NCBI GenBank assembly: GCA_027008965.1
Contig: JALVDN010000398.1
Coordinates: forward strand, 1 to 20,462
DNA: 20,462 nucleotides
Origin: Flavobacteriales bacterium
GTDB taxonomy: Bacteria; Bacteroidota; Bacteroidia; Flavobacteriales; Flavobacteriaceae
Direction: 5' to 3'
Position 1 is the first letter of the stretch; the number at the start of each line of letters is the position of its first letter. Of the stretch, positions 6,642-14,124 are shown one piece after another. Under the pieces are notes generated by a model that saw nothing but the letters and a program-made list of their open reading frames with translations, had not been told where the DNA came from and searched no databases. The position numbers and the translations under genes are program-made.

Positions 6642-6729
6642 GGAGAGATGACCGAGAGGCCGAAGGTGCACGCCTGGAAAGCGTGTGTGCGTCACAAACG
6701 CACCGAGGGTTCGAATCCCTCTCTCTCCG
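6642..6729 (+). tRNA. tRNA-Ser (anticodon GGA)
   Basis: An 88-nt class II tRNA. The acceptor GGAGAGA (6642-6648) pairs with TCTCTCC (6722-6728), and the discriminator is G at 6729. The anticodon stem-loop is CACGC-CTGGAAA-GCGTG with GGA at 6676-6678. A long variable arm (TGTGCGTCACAAACGCAC region) and the T arm GAGGG-TTCGAAT-CCCTC complete it. CCA is not encoded. It reads UCC and UCU. No terminator follows before exbB, 41 bases downstream. Confidence 0.96.
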
Positions 6730-6770
6730 CTGAATAATAAAAAACTATAATTATATAAACTATAAAAATT

Positions 6771-7538
6771 ATGAGAAAATTATTATCCATCCTGGCACTT
6801 GTGGGAATATTAACGTTCACACTTCCTCAAGTTCAAGCTCAAGCAGATAAAAAAGCAAAAACCGAGCAAGTTCAAAAGAAAGACGCCCAAAATGATGCGC
6901 CGACTTTCCATCAACAAATCAAAAAGAGATTTGTAGAGGGTGGGCCTACTTTTATGGGAATTGTATTGCTCACCTTGATTTTAGGGCTAGCCATTGCCAT
7001 TGAACGTATTATTTATCTTTACTTGGCCGATACGGATACAAGTAAACTTCTGAATGAAGTGGAGCAAGCTTTGGAAGAAGGGGGTGTTGAAGAAGCACTT
7101 GAATTGTTGAAAAATAAAAAAGGCCCTGTTGCTTCCATTTTCTATCAAGGTTTGTTGAGAATGGCTGAAGGCGAAGGATTGGAAGCCGCAGAAAAAGCTG
7201 TTATTACCTACGGAAATGTTCAAGTAGGACAACTTGAAAAAAATGTTTCCTGGTTGGCTTTATTTATTGCACTTGCACCCATGTTTGGATTTATGGGGAC
7301 GGTTATAGGGATGATTGATGCTTTTGATAAGATTGAAAAAGCGGGAGATATGAACCCTTCGTTGGTTGCTCGTGGTATTAAAATTGCGTTGCTTACAACG
7401 GTATTCGGTCTTATTGTGGCCATTATACTTCAAATTTTCTATAATTTCATCATTGCCAAAATTGATAAAATTGTCAACAAAATGGAAGATGCTTCCATTT
7501 CACTGGTTGACTTATTGGTGAAATATTCCAAAAAATAA
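6771..7538 (+). CDS. exbB: ExbB/TolQ/MotA-family proton channel protein
   Basis: A 255-aa inner-membrane protein that, with ExbD, forms the proton-driven motor for TonB. A cleavable-looking signal sequence (MRKLLSILALVGILTFTLPQ, 1-20, ending VQAQA) and a short charged stretch come first. Next is TM1 (about 59-85, FMGIVLLTLILGLAIAIERI), then a cytoplasmic domain (about 88-155). TM2 and TM3 follow (about 158-183 and 203-228) with the family signature LAPMFGFMGTVIGMI and GIKIALLTTVFGL. The N-terminal signal extension is common in Bacteroidota homologues and absent from E. coli ExbB. It starts a four-gene cluster; the gene follows tRNA-Ser by 41 bp of AT-rich DNA with no visible promoter or terminator. 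Confidence 0.93.
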   Translation: MRKLLSILALVGILTFTLPQVQAQADKKAKTEQVQKKDAQNDAPTFHQQIKKRFVEGGPTFMGIVLLTLILGLAIAIERIIYLYLADTDTSKLLNEVEQALEEGGVEEALELLKNKKGPVASIFYQGLLRMAEGEGLEAAEKAVITYGNVQVGQLEKNVSWLALFIALAPMFGFMGTVIGMIDAFDKIEKAGDMNPSLVARGIKIALLTTVFGLIVAIILQIFYNFIIAKIDKIVNKMEDASISLVDLLVKYSKK

Positions 7539-7549
7539 AAAAGCTTATT

Positions 7550-7969
7550 ATGAAATCAACAAAAATATTATCCGTCGTTGTCCTGTTGGTAGGAGCCATT
7601 GGTTTCTTGCTCTACTGGATGATGGTGAAAAGTGATAATCAATCCTATATTGATGCGATGCTGAATTTGACCAAAATTTTGCTCTATGCCGGCATTGCCT
7701 TGGCATTGATAGGATGGTTAAAAGATATTTTTTCGAGCAAAAAATCATTGACCTATACACTTATTTCTTTAGGATTTCTTTTTGTGGTGTTTTTGATTGC
7801 GTATTTAAAAGCAGATAAAAGTCCTTATAAATTAGGCAATACCGAATATTCGGCATCGGTTTCCACTTGGGCCGATACAGGTCTTTGGATGTTTTATATT
7901 TTGGCGCTTATAGCATTGGGATTGATGTTTTTCTCATGGATTTCAGATTTTTTCAAATCCTCTGAATAA
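7550..7969 (+). CDS. Four-helix membrane protein between exbB and exbD
   Basis: I recognise no named domain in this 139-aa protein. It has four hydrophobic segments (about 5-25, 40-58, 68-86 and 110-130), a lysine-rich loop after the second and an acidic C terminus (SDFFKSSE). It starts 11 bp after exbB and ends 19 bp before exbD1, so it is firmly inside the operon. From memory, other Flavobacteria also have a small membrane protein at this place, which suggests an accessory of the Exb motor. Its role is not deducible from sequence. A conserved polar residue inside a helix, which would suggest a proton path, is not evident; charges lie in the loops. Confidence 0.85.
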   Translation: MKSTKILSVVVLLVGAIGFLLYWMMVKSDNQSYIDAMLNLTKILLYAGIALALIGWLKDIFSSKKSLTYTLISLGFLFVVFLIAYLKADKSPYKLGNTEYSASVSTWADTGLWMFYILALIALGLMFFSWISDFFKSSE

Positions 7970-7988
7970 TAAAATTTATTAAACAAAA

Positions 7989-8516
7989 ATGGCACGACGA
8001 AAATTACAAGAAATAAATGCGGGCTCCATGGCAGATATTGCTTTCCTGCTATTGATTTTTTTCCTTGTTACAACCACGATGGAAAGCAATTACGGAGTAT
8101 CCAGAAAACTGCCGCCCCCACCTGATCCTTCATTCAAACCCCCGCCAGTCAAAGAAAGAAACATATTGGAAATTTTGATCAACAGAAATGATCAATTGAT
8201 GATTGAAGACAGACTGGCAAGTATAAAAGAAATCAAAGATCAGGTTATCAAACATGTCACCAACTTCGGTAAAGACCCGAATTATTCCGAGAGTCCTGAA
8301 AAGGCAGTGGTTAATATCACCCACGATAGGGGAACCAGTTATAAGGCCTATATCACGGTTTATAATGAAGTGCTCAGAGCATATAATGAAGTGCGAAATA
8401 AGGCCGCTTTGGAAAAATTCGGAAAACCCTTTGACGATTTAACCGATGCGCAAAAACAAGAAATAAGAAAATTATATCCGCAAATTGTAGCGGAAGCAAC
8501 ACCAAAAACCCAATAG
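7989..8516 (+). CDS. exbD: ExbD/TolR-family protein, first copy
   Basis: A 175-aa ExbD/TolR-type subunit with a short cytoplasmic N terminus, one transmembrane helix (about 14-31) and a periplasmic domain. The helix starts MADIAFLLLIFFLV and carries the essential membrane aspartate of the family at D16. A proline-rich hinge (PPPPDPSFKPPPVKERN) follows, then a periplasmic domain with the expected NILEILINRNDQLMIEDR strand. The domain has an insertion relative to E. coli ExbD (about 95-120, KDPNYSESPEKAVVNITHDRGTSYK), giving a longer protein than the usual 140 or so residues. It is followed by the second exbD after a single base, so the two are probably made together and may form a mixed dimer. 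Confidence 0.92.
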   Translation: MARRKLQEINAGSMADIAFLLLIFFLVTTTMESNYGVSRKLPPPPDPSFKPPPVKERNILEILINRNDQLMIEDRLASIKEIKDQVIKHVTNFGKDPNYSESPEKAVVNITHDRGTSYKAYITVYNEVLRAYNEVRNKAALEKFGKPFDDLTDAQKQEIRKLYPQIVAEATPKTQ

Positions 8517-8517
8517 C

Positions 8518-9003
8518 ATGTCAGGAAAATTTAAAAAGAAAAAAGAAGGAGGAACACCTGCCATATCCACAGCATCACTTCCGGATATTGTTTTTATGCT
8601 GTTGTTTTTCTTCATGGTGGCAACGGTGATGCGTGATACGGACCGGAAAGTAAAAGTTGTTCTCCCTTTTGCCGATCAGGTGCAAAAATTGGAAAAAAAA
8701 CAATTGATAAGCAATATTTTTGTGGGTGTTCCCATTGAACGATATCAGAAAAAATTCGGTAAAGAACCACGTATTCAACTCAATGACAAATTTGCAACGG
8801 TGAACGATATTCAGGCATTTATTTTATCGGAGCGGAATGCCAGAAGAGAAGAACTCAGGCCATTGATGATCACATCTATCAAGGCAGACAAGGATGTGAG
8901 CATGGGTATTATCACCGATATCAAAGAAAAACTTAGGGAAGTGAACGCATTGAAGATTAATTATGCTACCAAAAAAGGTGATGTTGAACAAAACCGGGAA
9001 TAA
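8518..9003 (+). CDS. exbD: ExbD/TolR-family protein, second copy
   Basis: A 161-aa paralogue of the gene just upstream. A lysine-rich cytoplasmic N terminus (KFKKKKEGG) leads to one transmembrane helix with the family aspartate at D23 (LPDIVFMLLFFFMVATVM). The periplasmic part follows (VKVVLPFADQVQKLEKK, IFVGVPI, RIQLNDKFATV, and the C-terminal TDIKEKLREVNALKINYATKK). Sequence similarity to the first copy is limited to the membrane region and general layout, so the pair is old rather than a recent duplication. It is the last gene of the exb cluster; a terminator follows at 9031-9061. Two ExbD proteins per ExbB is a known arrangement in Bacteroidota and in Xanthomonas. Confidence 0.92.
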   Translation: MSGKFKKKKEGGTPAISTASLPDIVFMLLFFFMVATVMRDTDRKVKVVLPFADQVQKLEKKQLISNIFVGVPIERYQKKFGKEPRIQLNDKFATVNDIQAFILSERNARREELRPLMITSIKADKDVSMGIITDIKEKLREVNALKINYATKKGDVEQNRE

Positions 9004-9030
9004 ATCACATTTCAATTAAAACTTTTTTGA

Positions 9031-9061
9031 AAAGGCCGTCCCATATCCGGGCGGTTTTTTT
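9031..9061 (+). terminator. Intrinsic terminator of the exb operon
   Basis: CCGTCC (9036-9041) pairs with GGGCGG (9049-9054), with one T-G wobble, and the stem is followed by seven Ts (9055-9061). It lies about 30 bases after the exbD2 stop. The T-run flows straight into the possible -7 element of the next gene. Confidence 0.8.
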
Positions 9062-9068
9062 ATTTTTG
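9061..9068 (+). promoter_or_regulatory. Possible promoter -7 element for the PhoD-like gene
   Basis: TATTTTTG matches TAnnTTTG, 19 bases upstream of the ATG at 9088. The -33 region coincides with the terminator stem and holds no TTTG, so support is partial. Confidence 0.35.
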
Positions 9069-9087
9069 TTTTAAACTTCATATCAGC

Positions 9088-10464
9088 ATGAAAGCATTAA
9101 AGTCGTTTCTATTTATTTTACTTTTTTCCGCATTGTACTCATTCAGTCAAAATAATAGAATAAATGCAGGCCCGATGTTGGGACATGTAGGCATGACCGA
9201 GGCATGGTTATGGATACAAACCACCGGTCCTGCTCAGGTACAATTTATTTATTATCCTGAAGGGGAAGCCGGAAAAAAGAAAAAATCACCTAAACTTCAA
9301 ACCCGAAAAGAAAAAGGCTACACTGCCAAAATAAAGTTAACACAATTGCAAAGAGGCACTACTTATATTTATGAGGTATATGTTAACGGAAAAAAACAAA
9401 AATTCAATTATCCTTTAAAATTCACCACACAAGATATTTGGAAATATCATAAACCACCCAAAGATTTCAGTTTTGCATTTGGTTCCGGGGCATATATCAA
9501 TGACAAGCCTTGGGATCGTAAAGGAAGAGCCTATGGAGGAAACTATGAAATTTATACATCTATCTACAAAACACATCCCGATTTTATGATTTGGGGAGGC
9601 GACAATGTTTATTTAAGACAAGGGGAATGGAATTCCAAAGAACGTACTATTTATAGATACACGCATGACAGAAGTATTCCTGAAATGCAAGCATTGTTAG
9701 CTTCCATAGCGCATTATGCTATTATGGATGATCATGATTTCGGCCCCAATGATTCGGACGGAAGTTTTTGGAATAAAGATGTGACCGAAGAAGTTTTCAG
9801 TTATTTTTGGGCTAATCCGAGTTTCGGTTTCGGAGATATTAAAGGAGCCGTTGCACACTTTAGTTGGTATGACGCGGATTTCTTTTTGCTTGACAACAGA
9901 TATTACAGGGATGCCAATCATTTAAAAACCAAATATCCCAAAACCATTTTGGGTGAAAAACAAAAAGAATGGCTTAAAAATGCACTTACACACAGCAAAG
10001 CCCGTTATAAATTTATTGTGATTGGCGGTCAATTTTTGAACACGGCCAAACGCTATGAAACATACAGCAATTATGGATTTGCGGCAGAACGACAAGAATT
10101 GATAGATTTCATCATCAGAGAAGATATAAGAAATGTGATTTTTTTAACGGGAGACCGGCATGAGAGTGAAATAAGTGTTTATGTTCCCGGCGATGATAAA
10201 CCTGTTATTTTTGATATCACTTCGTCGCCTTTTACCAGTGGACCCAATACACACGCTCATAAAGAAATAAATCATTTACGATTGCCCGGATCACTTATTA
10301 TGAAGCGTAATTATGCTATTATTTCCGTGTCGGGTCAAGGGAAAGAAAGAGGCGTGAGTGTAACCTATTATGATGAGAAAGGAAATAAGATTTACACTTA
10401 CAAAATAAATTTTTCAAAACCACAACTCCAAGTCAAAAGGCAGGCATCTTTTTCAACGGAATGA
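9088..10464 (+). CDS. Secreted PhoD-family alkaline phosphatase/phosphodiesterase-like protein
   Basis: A 458-aa exported metallophosphoesterase of the PhoD type, probably hydrolysing phosphate esters outside the cytoplasm. A signal peptide (1-20, cleavage near SFSQ) precedes a fibronectin-like PhoD N-terminal domain (about 25-113, GPMLGHVGMTEAWLWIQT). The catalytic domain then shows WGGDNVYLR (169-177), MDDHDFGPNDSDGSF (213-227), FLLDNRYYRD, ILGEKQKEWL and FLTGDRHESEI, which together hold the expected Asp, Asn and His metal ligands. In relatives I recall GSCAY at the start of the domain; here it is GSGAY with G134 in the cysteine place. That cysteine binds Fe3+ in Bacillus PhoD, so metal content or activity may differ. 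No phosphate-control site is visible. It converges on the K+ channel gene with a 4-bp gap. Confidence 0.88.
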   Translation: MKALKSFLFILLFSALYSFSQNNRINAGPMLGHVGMTEAWLWIQTTGPAQVQFIYYPEGEAGKKKKSPKLQTRKEKGYTAKIKLTQLQRGTTYIYEVYVNGKKQKFNYPLKFTTQDIWKYHKPPKDFSFAFGSGAYINDKPWDRKGRAYGGNYEIYTSIYKTHPDFMIWGGDNVYLRQGEWNSKERTIYRYTHDRSIPEMQALLASIAHYAIMDDHDFGPNDSDGSFWNKDVTEEVFSYFWANPSFGFGDIKGAVAHFSWYDADFFLLDNRYYRDANHLKTKYPKTILGEKQKEWLKNALTHSKARYKFIVIGGQFLNTAKRYETYSNYGFAAERQELIDFIIREDIRNVIFLTGDRHESEISVYVPGDDKPVIFDITSSPFTSGPNTHAHKEINHLRLPGSLIMKRNYAIISVSGQGKERGVSVTYYDEKGNKIYTYKINFSKPQLQVKRQASFSTE

Positions 10465-10468
10465 TTTT

Positions 10469-11485
10469 TTATTCTTTATGAATATTAAAAATCTCGTTTA
10501 GTTTTTCAATTTGAACAGGTTGCCCCAGGACAATAATGCTTGAGCCGGGCAACAAAACCGTATCGGGTGAAGGATTGATGATATATTTTCCGTCCGGTGT
10601 GATAAAACCTATGATGGTTGCTCCCGTGATACGTCTCAGGTTTAAATCTGCAATAGTTTTGTTTTCATATTCACCGGGAAGTTGGCCAACATCTATCTTT
10701 TCAATAATGTTTTCATGCTCAGGATTTTCAACCGACAAAATTCTTAGAAAATTAACCACCTCGGGAGTGGTTATTAATGAAGCAATATATTCTCCACCGA
10801 TTTTATAGGGCATAATTACATGATCGGCGCCGGCCAAATAAAGTTTTTTCTCTGCATTTTCATCTGTAGCCAACGAAATTATTTTGGTTTTGGGGTTGAG
10901 TTGTTTGGCGGATAAAACAACAAAAAGGTTAGTTGCATCATCATGAATAGTTGAGATTAATGTTTGGGCATTTTTGATGCCTGCCTTTTCCAAAATTTCA
11001 TCTTTAGTGGCATCACCCGTTATATAAAAATCTAATTGGTCAGCCCAATTTTCCAGTTTTTTTTCGTCTTTTTCTATGACTACAACGGGTTTTTTTTGAT
11101 TCAACAAATTGTGAAGCGTTTGTGAACCTTGCCGGCCCAAACCAACCAAAATAATATGCTCATTCAATTTTTTAATTCTATTTTGCATGCGTTTTCTATT
11201 TAAATTTCTAAAAAAATGCCCTTCAATAAAATATTCACTTATTACGGTGAATGAATATATGTATACTACAATACTGAAAAATATTAAAAAAACTGTAAAG
11301 ATTTTTCCCGTGTTATCCAGCGGGTGAACTTCACCGAATCCAACAGTGGTGGCCGTTATAACAGTCATATATAGAGCCTCTATCATACTGTATCCCATTA
11401 GTATATATCCCGCCACTCCCGTTATTAATACCAAAAAGAGTAGAAATAATGATTTATAAAGATTGTGTTTGAATATTTTTTTCAT
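10469..11485 (-). CDS. Two-helix potassium channel with C-terminal RCK (TrkA-type) domains
   Basis: A 338-aa inner-membrane channel of the MthK/Kch type. TM1 is at about 13-31. The pore loop carries the selectivity filter TATTVGFGEVHP (44-55; TVGFG in place of the common TVGYG). TM2 is at about 62-82. A cytoplasmic RCK N-terminal Rossmann domain (about 109-225) has the nucleotide-binding start IILVGLGRQG, the acidic strand end VVVIEKDEKK and TGDATKDEILEKAGI. A TrkA_C domain (about 250-335) ends with LLPGSSIIVLGQ. Such channels open or close on binding Ca2+ or nucleotide; which one applies here cannot be seen. It is the last gene of a three-gene operon, and its start overlaps the PspC-like stop by ATGA. 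Confidence 0.92.
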   Translation of the reverse strand: MKKIFKHNLYKSLFLLFLVLITGVAGYILMGYSMIEALYMTVITATTVGFGEVHPLDNTGKIFTVFLIFFSIVVYIYSFTVISEYFIEGHFFRNLNRKRMQNRIKKLNEHIILVGLGRQGSQTLHNLLNQKKPVVVIEKDEKKLENWADQLDFYITGDATKDEILEKAGIKNAQTLISTIHDDATNLFVVLSAKQLNPKTKIISLATDENAEKKLYLAGADHVIMPYKIGGEYIASLITTPEVVNFLRILSVENPEHENIIEKIDVGQLPGEYENKTIADLNLRRITGATIIGFITPDGKYIINPSPDTVLLPGSSIIVLGQPVQIEKLNEIFNIHKE

Positions 11486-11709
11486 AAATCAAAAACCGAA
11501 GGCCTTTTTACTTTTATCAAATCTTTTACTTTCAAAACAAAAGCCAAAAATATATATAAAACAAAGGATAAGCCAAGCGTAAAAAAAGAGATGTAGATAA
11601 AAAATAAACGTAAATTTCTCGGAGGCACTCCCACTTTATTCCCCAATCTGTAGAAGACATCAAGCCCGTATTTTTCAATATGAAATCTTACTTTATCTAC
11701 CCAACTCAT
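11482..11709 (-). CDS. Small PspC-like membrane protein
   Basis: A 75-aa protein. Residues 1-30 (VDKVRFHIEKYGLDVFYRLGNKVGVPP) resemble the start of PspC-type domains, where a short helical segment ends in GV followed by RLFFIY. One long hydrophobic stretch (about 33-60, RLFFIYISFFTLGLSFVLYIFLAFVLKV) could span the membrane once or as a tight hairpin. PspC proteins sense envelope stress in enterics; in Bacteroidota short stand-alone PspC-like proteins are common and mostly unstudied. Both ends overlap neighbours by 4 bp (ATGA at 11706-11709 and 11482-11485), so translation of DUF2851, this gene and the channel is probably coupled. Confidence 0.78.
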   Translation of the reverse strand: MSWVDKVRFHIEKYGLDVFYRLGNKVGVPPRNLRLFFIYISFFTLGLSFVLYIFLAFVLKVKDLIKVKRPSVFDL

Positions 11710-12974
11710 TTTAAAAATATTTTATTTCCCATTCTACAGTGCAGACATTTGTTTAGTGAACAATAATAATCAAATAATTGGATATATGCCTGACTAGCTA
11801 AGGCGTTTTCTATAACCAATCCGGATTGTTCAAAATATCCGGTTTTACGGTTTTTTTCAGGGGGAAGTTCCATGGCTATTTTAAATAATGCATCCGGATT
11901 TACTTCATCATAATAAGAGAAATAGGCATATTTTAATGGCAAAACAACATTCAATATCAAATTATTAATAAAATTTTCTCCGGTGTATTTTTTTCTTTCT
12001 TTGGATGGCTTGCCAAAATTAAAATGTTTGTTCCAATAATCATTTGCATTGATTCTCAACGCTTTCTTTATATTGGAAACTTCATCATTTTTTATCAAAG
12101 TAGAAAACAAATCATGCGCGGAAAAATATAATCTTGCAAACTGTGACAGGCGGATGGTGGGAAAGCCCGAAGGACGGGTCCTTCCGAAATTAAGGTTGGT
12201 TTGAATGGGTTTCAATTGATATTTTTCTTTCAGAAAAAGATATTCGGCCCTTAATTTTGCATAGTACGGATCAAAAGGGAAATCTTCTTCAAGCAGTCCC
12301 GCCACGCCCATCAGTAAGGATTCGGATTGATCAAGATCGTGTTTATGTTTTTTAAAAATGCTGTATGGAAGCCGTTGTGCTATTTCTTCAAAGGCATCCG
12401 AATTGTTTTTTACGCCGAAATAGCGCAAAAGCATGATATATAAAACCGTTTCCCAATCTTGATTATTTTTTTCGAGTATTTGAAAAATTCTTCCGGTTTT
12501 ATTTTGTAATCTTTCGGTAAACAAGGCTTCTTCATAAAATTTCTTTTCATGCTCATTTAAAACGGGTTGATCATTTGAACACTTGAGCGCTGTGTTTTTA
12601 GAAAAAAATTGTTTGTATTTTTCAAGCATTTCCCGTTTGATAACATTTTTTAGTTCCAATACGGGAATTTCAACACCTTTAGTATTGAAAACCGGAACAT
12701 CGTATTCCCAAACCACATGAAGAATCACATTATCATAATTTGGGTTCTGTTCATGGCCGTGAACAAACCAATCAGAAGACCGGACATGAATTTCAATATT
12801 ACCCGCCCAAATATGATTGCCGATTCTAACCTTCGCATTGAAAAAATCAGGGCCTGATGAAAAATTTAAATTTCCGGGATGTATAACTTGTATCTTGTCG
12901 CCGTTTTTGGCACGAAGATTGTGCTGATCAAATGCTTGATGTTGCCAAATGAAGTATAAAAAATCTTCTTTCAT
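11706..12974 (-). CDS. DUF2851-family protein
   Basis: A 422-aa soluble protein that I recognise as DUF2851, a family found mainly in Bacteroidota with no assigned function. The N-terminal part holds the family signature GPDFFNAKVRI (41-51), GNIEIHVRSSDW (58-69), HGHEQNPNYDNVILHVVWEYD (72-92). The middle has GRTRPSGFPTIRLSQFARL, and the C terminus is YYCSLNKCLHCRMGNKIF. The spacing PD followed by E-x-H resembles a nuclease-type PD-(D/E)XK core, but this is my inference. The protein has exactly four cysteines: C132 and a C-x4-C-x2-C cluster at 405, 410 and 413. No signal peptide or membrane segment is present. It is the first gene of an operon with the PspC-like and K+ channel genes; no clear promoter is seen in the 83 bp upstream. 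Confidence 0.88.
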   Translation of the reverse strand: MKEDFLYFIWQHQAFDQHNLRAKNGDKIQVIHPGNLNFSSGPDFFNAKVRIGNHIWAGNIEIHVRSSDWFVHGHEQNPNYDNVILHVVWEYDVPVFNTKGVEIPVLELKNVIKREMLEKYKQFFSKNTALKCSNDQPVLNEHEKKFYEEALFTERLQNKTGRIFQILEKNNQDWETVLYIMLLRYFGVKNNSDAFEEIAQRLPYSIFKKHKHDLDQSESLLMGVAGLLEEDFPFDPYYAKLRAEYLFLKEKYQLKPIQTNLNFGRTRPSGFPTIRLSQFARLYFSAHDLFSTLIKNDEVSNIKKALRINANDYWNKHFNFGKPSKERKKYTGENFINNLILNVVLPLKYAYFSYYDEVNPDALFKIAMELPPEKNRKTGYFEQSGLVIENALASQAYIQLFDYYCSLNKCLHCRMGNKIFLK

Positions 12975-13006
12975 TTAAAATAGAAAGGTAAATAAAATTT
13001 CTAAAT

Positions 13007-13036
13007 ATTGAATATAAGATAAAAAATGTAAATTTG
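13007..13036 (+). promoter_or_regulatory. Promoter of the small lipoprotein gene
   Basis: ATTG (13007-13010), an 18-bp spacer and TAAATTTG (13029-13036) match the Bacteroidota consensus well. It ends 15 bases before the first ATG, so an upstream TTG start at 13034 would fall inside the promoter. Confidence 0.75.
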
Positions 13037-13057
13037 CACACCCTAAACACAATGATC

Positions 13058-13597
13058 ATGAAAAAAGCATGGGTTTTTATCTCAGTATTACTTTGGATCG
13101 GTTCTACCCAAAGTTGCAAAAAACTTGATAAATTGACAGAGTTTGATATTGTTTATCACACGGAGATTACCATCAGCACGGGAATTCCTGTAAATCTTCC
13201 TTTTGATATCCCCACTCCCGCCATAGAAACCAATTCGGAAGAAGAATTTCAAAACAATAATACCCACAAAGATTTAATTGAGAAGATTTATCTGAAAAAA
13301 ATGGAGTTAACCATTACGGATCCTGCCAACGGCACATTTGACTTTTTGAATTCCATAGAAATTTATATTGTTGCTGACGGATTGCCTGAAAAGAAAATAG
13401 CTTGGAAAAATCCTGTACCTTCCAATATTGGCAACACCCTGCGCTTGGAAACAACAGGTGATGATTTACAAGACTATATCAAAAAAGACAGTTTCAGACT
13501 AAAAACCAAGGTTGTTACCGATCAAATACTTTCTCAAGATTATGATATAGACATTCAATCCGTGTTTAGGGTGAATGCTAAAATTTTGGGAATATGA
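13058..13597 (+). CDS. Small hypothetical lipoprotein
   Basis: A 179-aa protein from the ATG at 13058; two codons upstream an in-frame ATG at 13052 (MIMKK) is also possible. It begins MKKAWVFISVLLWIGSTQSCKK, a type II signal peptide with cysteine at about residue 22, so it should be a lipoprotein of the inner or outer membrane. The rest is polar with alternating strands (IVYHTEITISTGIPVNLPFDIP, LKKMELTITDP, NSIEIYIVADGLPEKKIAW, SFRLKTKVVTDQ, FRVNAKILGI), suggesting a beta-rich fold. I do not recognise a family. It has its own promoter and converges on msrB with a 32-bp gap, so it is likely transcribed alone. The longer frame to the TTG at 13034 overlaps the promoter and is rejected. Confidence 0.8.
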   Translation: MKKAWVFISVLLWIGSTQSCKKLDKLTEFDIVYHTEITISTGIPVNLPFDIPTPAIETNSEEEFQNNNTHKDLIEKIYLKKMELTITDPANGTFDFLNSIEIYIVADGLPEKKIAWKNPVPSNIGNTLRLETTGDDLQDYIKKDSFRLKTKVVTDQILSQDYDIDIQSVFRVNAKILGI

Positions 13598-13629
13598 TTT
13601 GAAATAACAGGATGAATACCTCAAAAGTA

Positions 13630-14124
13630 TCAATCTTCATTCTTTTTCTTGAACATTAATGAAGTGGAATTAACACAGTAACGTTTCCCGGTTGTTTGGG
13701 CCGGACCGTCATCAAAAACATGCCCTAAATGTCCGCCACACCGGGCACAAAGAATTTCGGTTCTAATCATATTGTGGCTATAGTCAGGTTGAAAGATAAT
13801 CGCTCCATTAATGGCATCATCAAAAGATGGCCATCCACAATGACTCTCATATTTGTTATCCGATTTAAATAAAGGCGCTCCGCATCCGGCACAATAATAA
13901 ACTCCATCCTCGAAATGGTATGTATATTCCCCGGTATGAGGTAAGTCGGTTCCTTTTTTTCTCAATACATAAAATTGTTGAGGAGTCAATACTTTTTCCC
14001 ATTCGGTTTCAGTCACCGGCAATGATTTTCCTTTTTTCATATGGGGTTGATTTACCTGACAAGTAATAAAAAGCGGGAAAAGAAAAATCAAGAAGATAAG
14101 CTTATAATTTCTTATGGCTTCCAT
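13630..14124 (-). CDS. msrB: Peptide-methionine (R)-S-oxide reductase MsrB, probably a lipoprotein
   Basis: A 164-aa enzyme that reduces the R-epimer of methionine sulfoxide in proteins. A membrane signal (about 7-21, YKLIFLIFLFPLFIT) ending in Cys22 indicates lipoprotein export, so it repairs envelope proteins. The SelR/MsrB domain (about 38-160) shows two zinc-binding CxxC pairs (CAGC 78-81, CARC 126-129), the substrate motif SHCGWPSF, GGHLGHVFDDGP and the catalytic cysteine C150 in GKRYCVNSTSLMF. The frame is open to 14169, but the ATG at 14124 places the signal peptide at the N terminus. With that start it overlaps the CDGSH gene by 23 bp, so the two are one transcription unit. Electron supply from a thioredoxin-like system is expected for MsrB. 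Confidence 0.92.
   Translation of the reverse strand: MEAIRNYKLIFLIFLFPLFITCQVNQPHMKKGKSLPVTETEWEKVLTPQQFYVLRKKGTDLPHTGEYTYHFEDGVYYCAGCGAPLFKSDNKYESHCGWPSFDDAINGAIIFQPDYSHNMIRTEILCARCGGHLGHVFDDGPAQTTGKRYCVNSTSLMFKKKNED

Noticed and set aside
13034..13057. N-terminal extension of the small lipoprotein from a TTG
   Set aside because: The TTG is part of the promoter element TAAATTTG, and the signal peptide begins at MKKAW.
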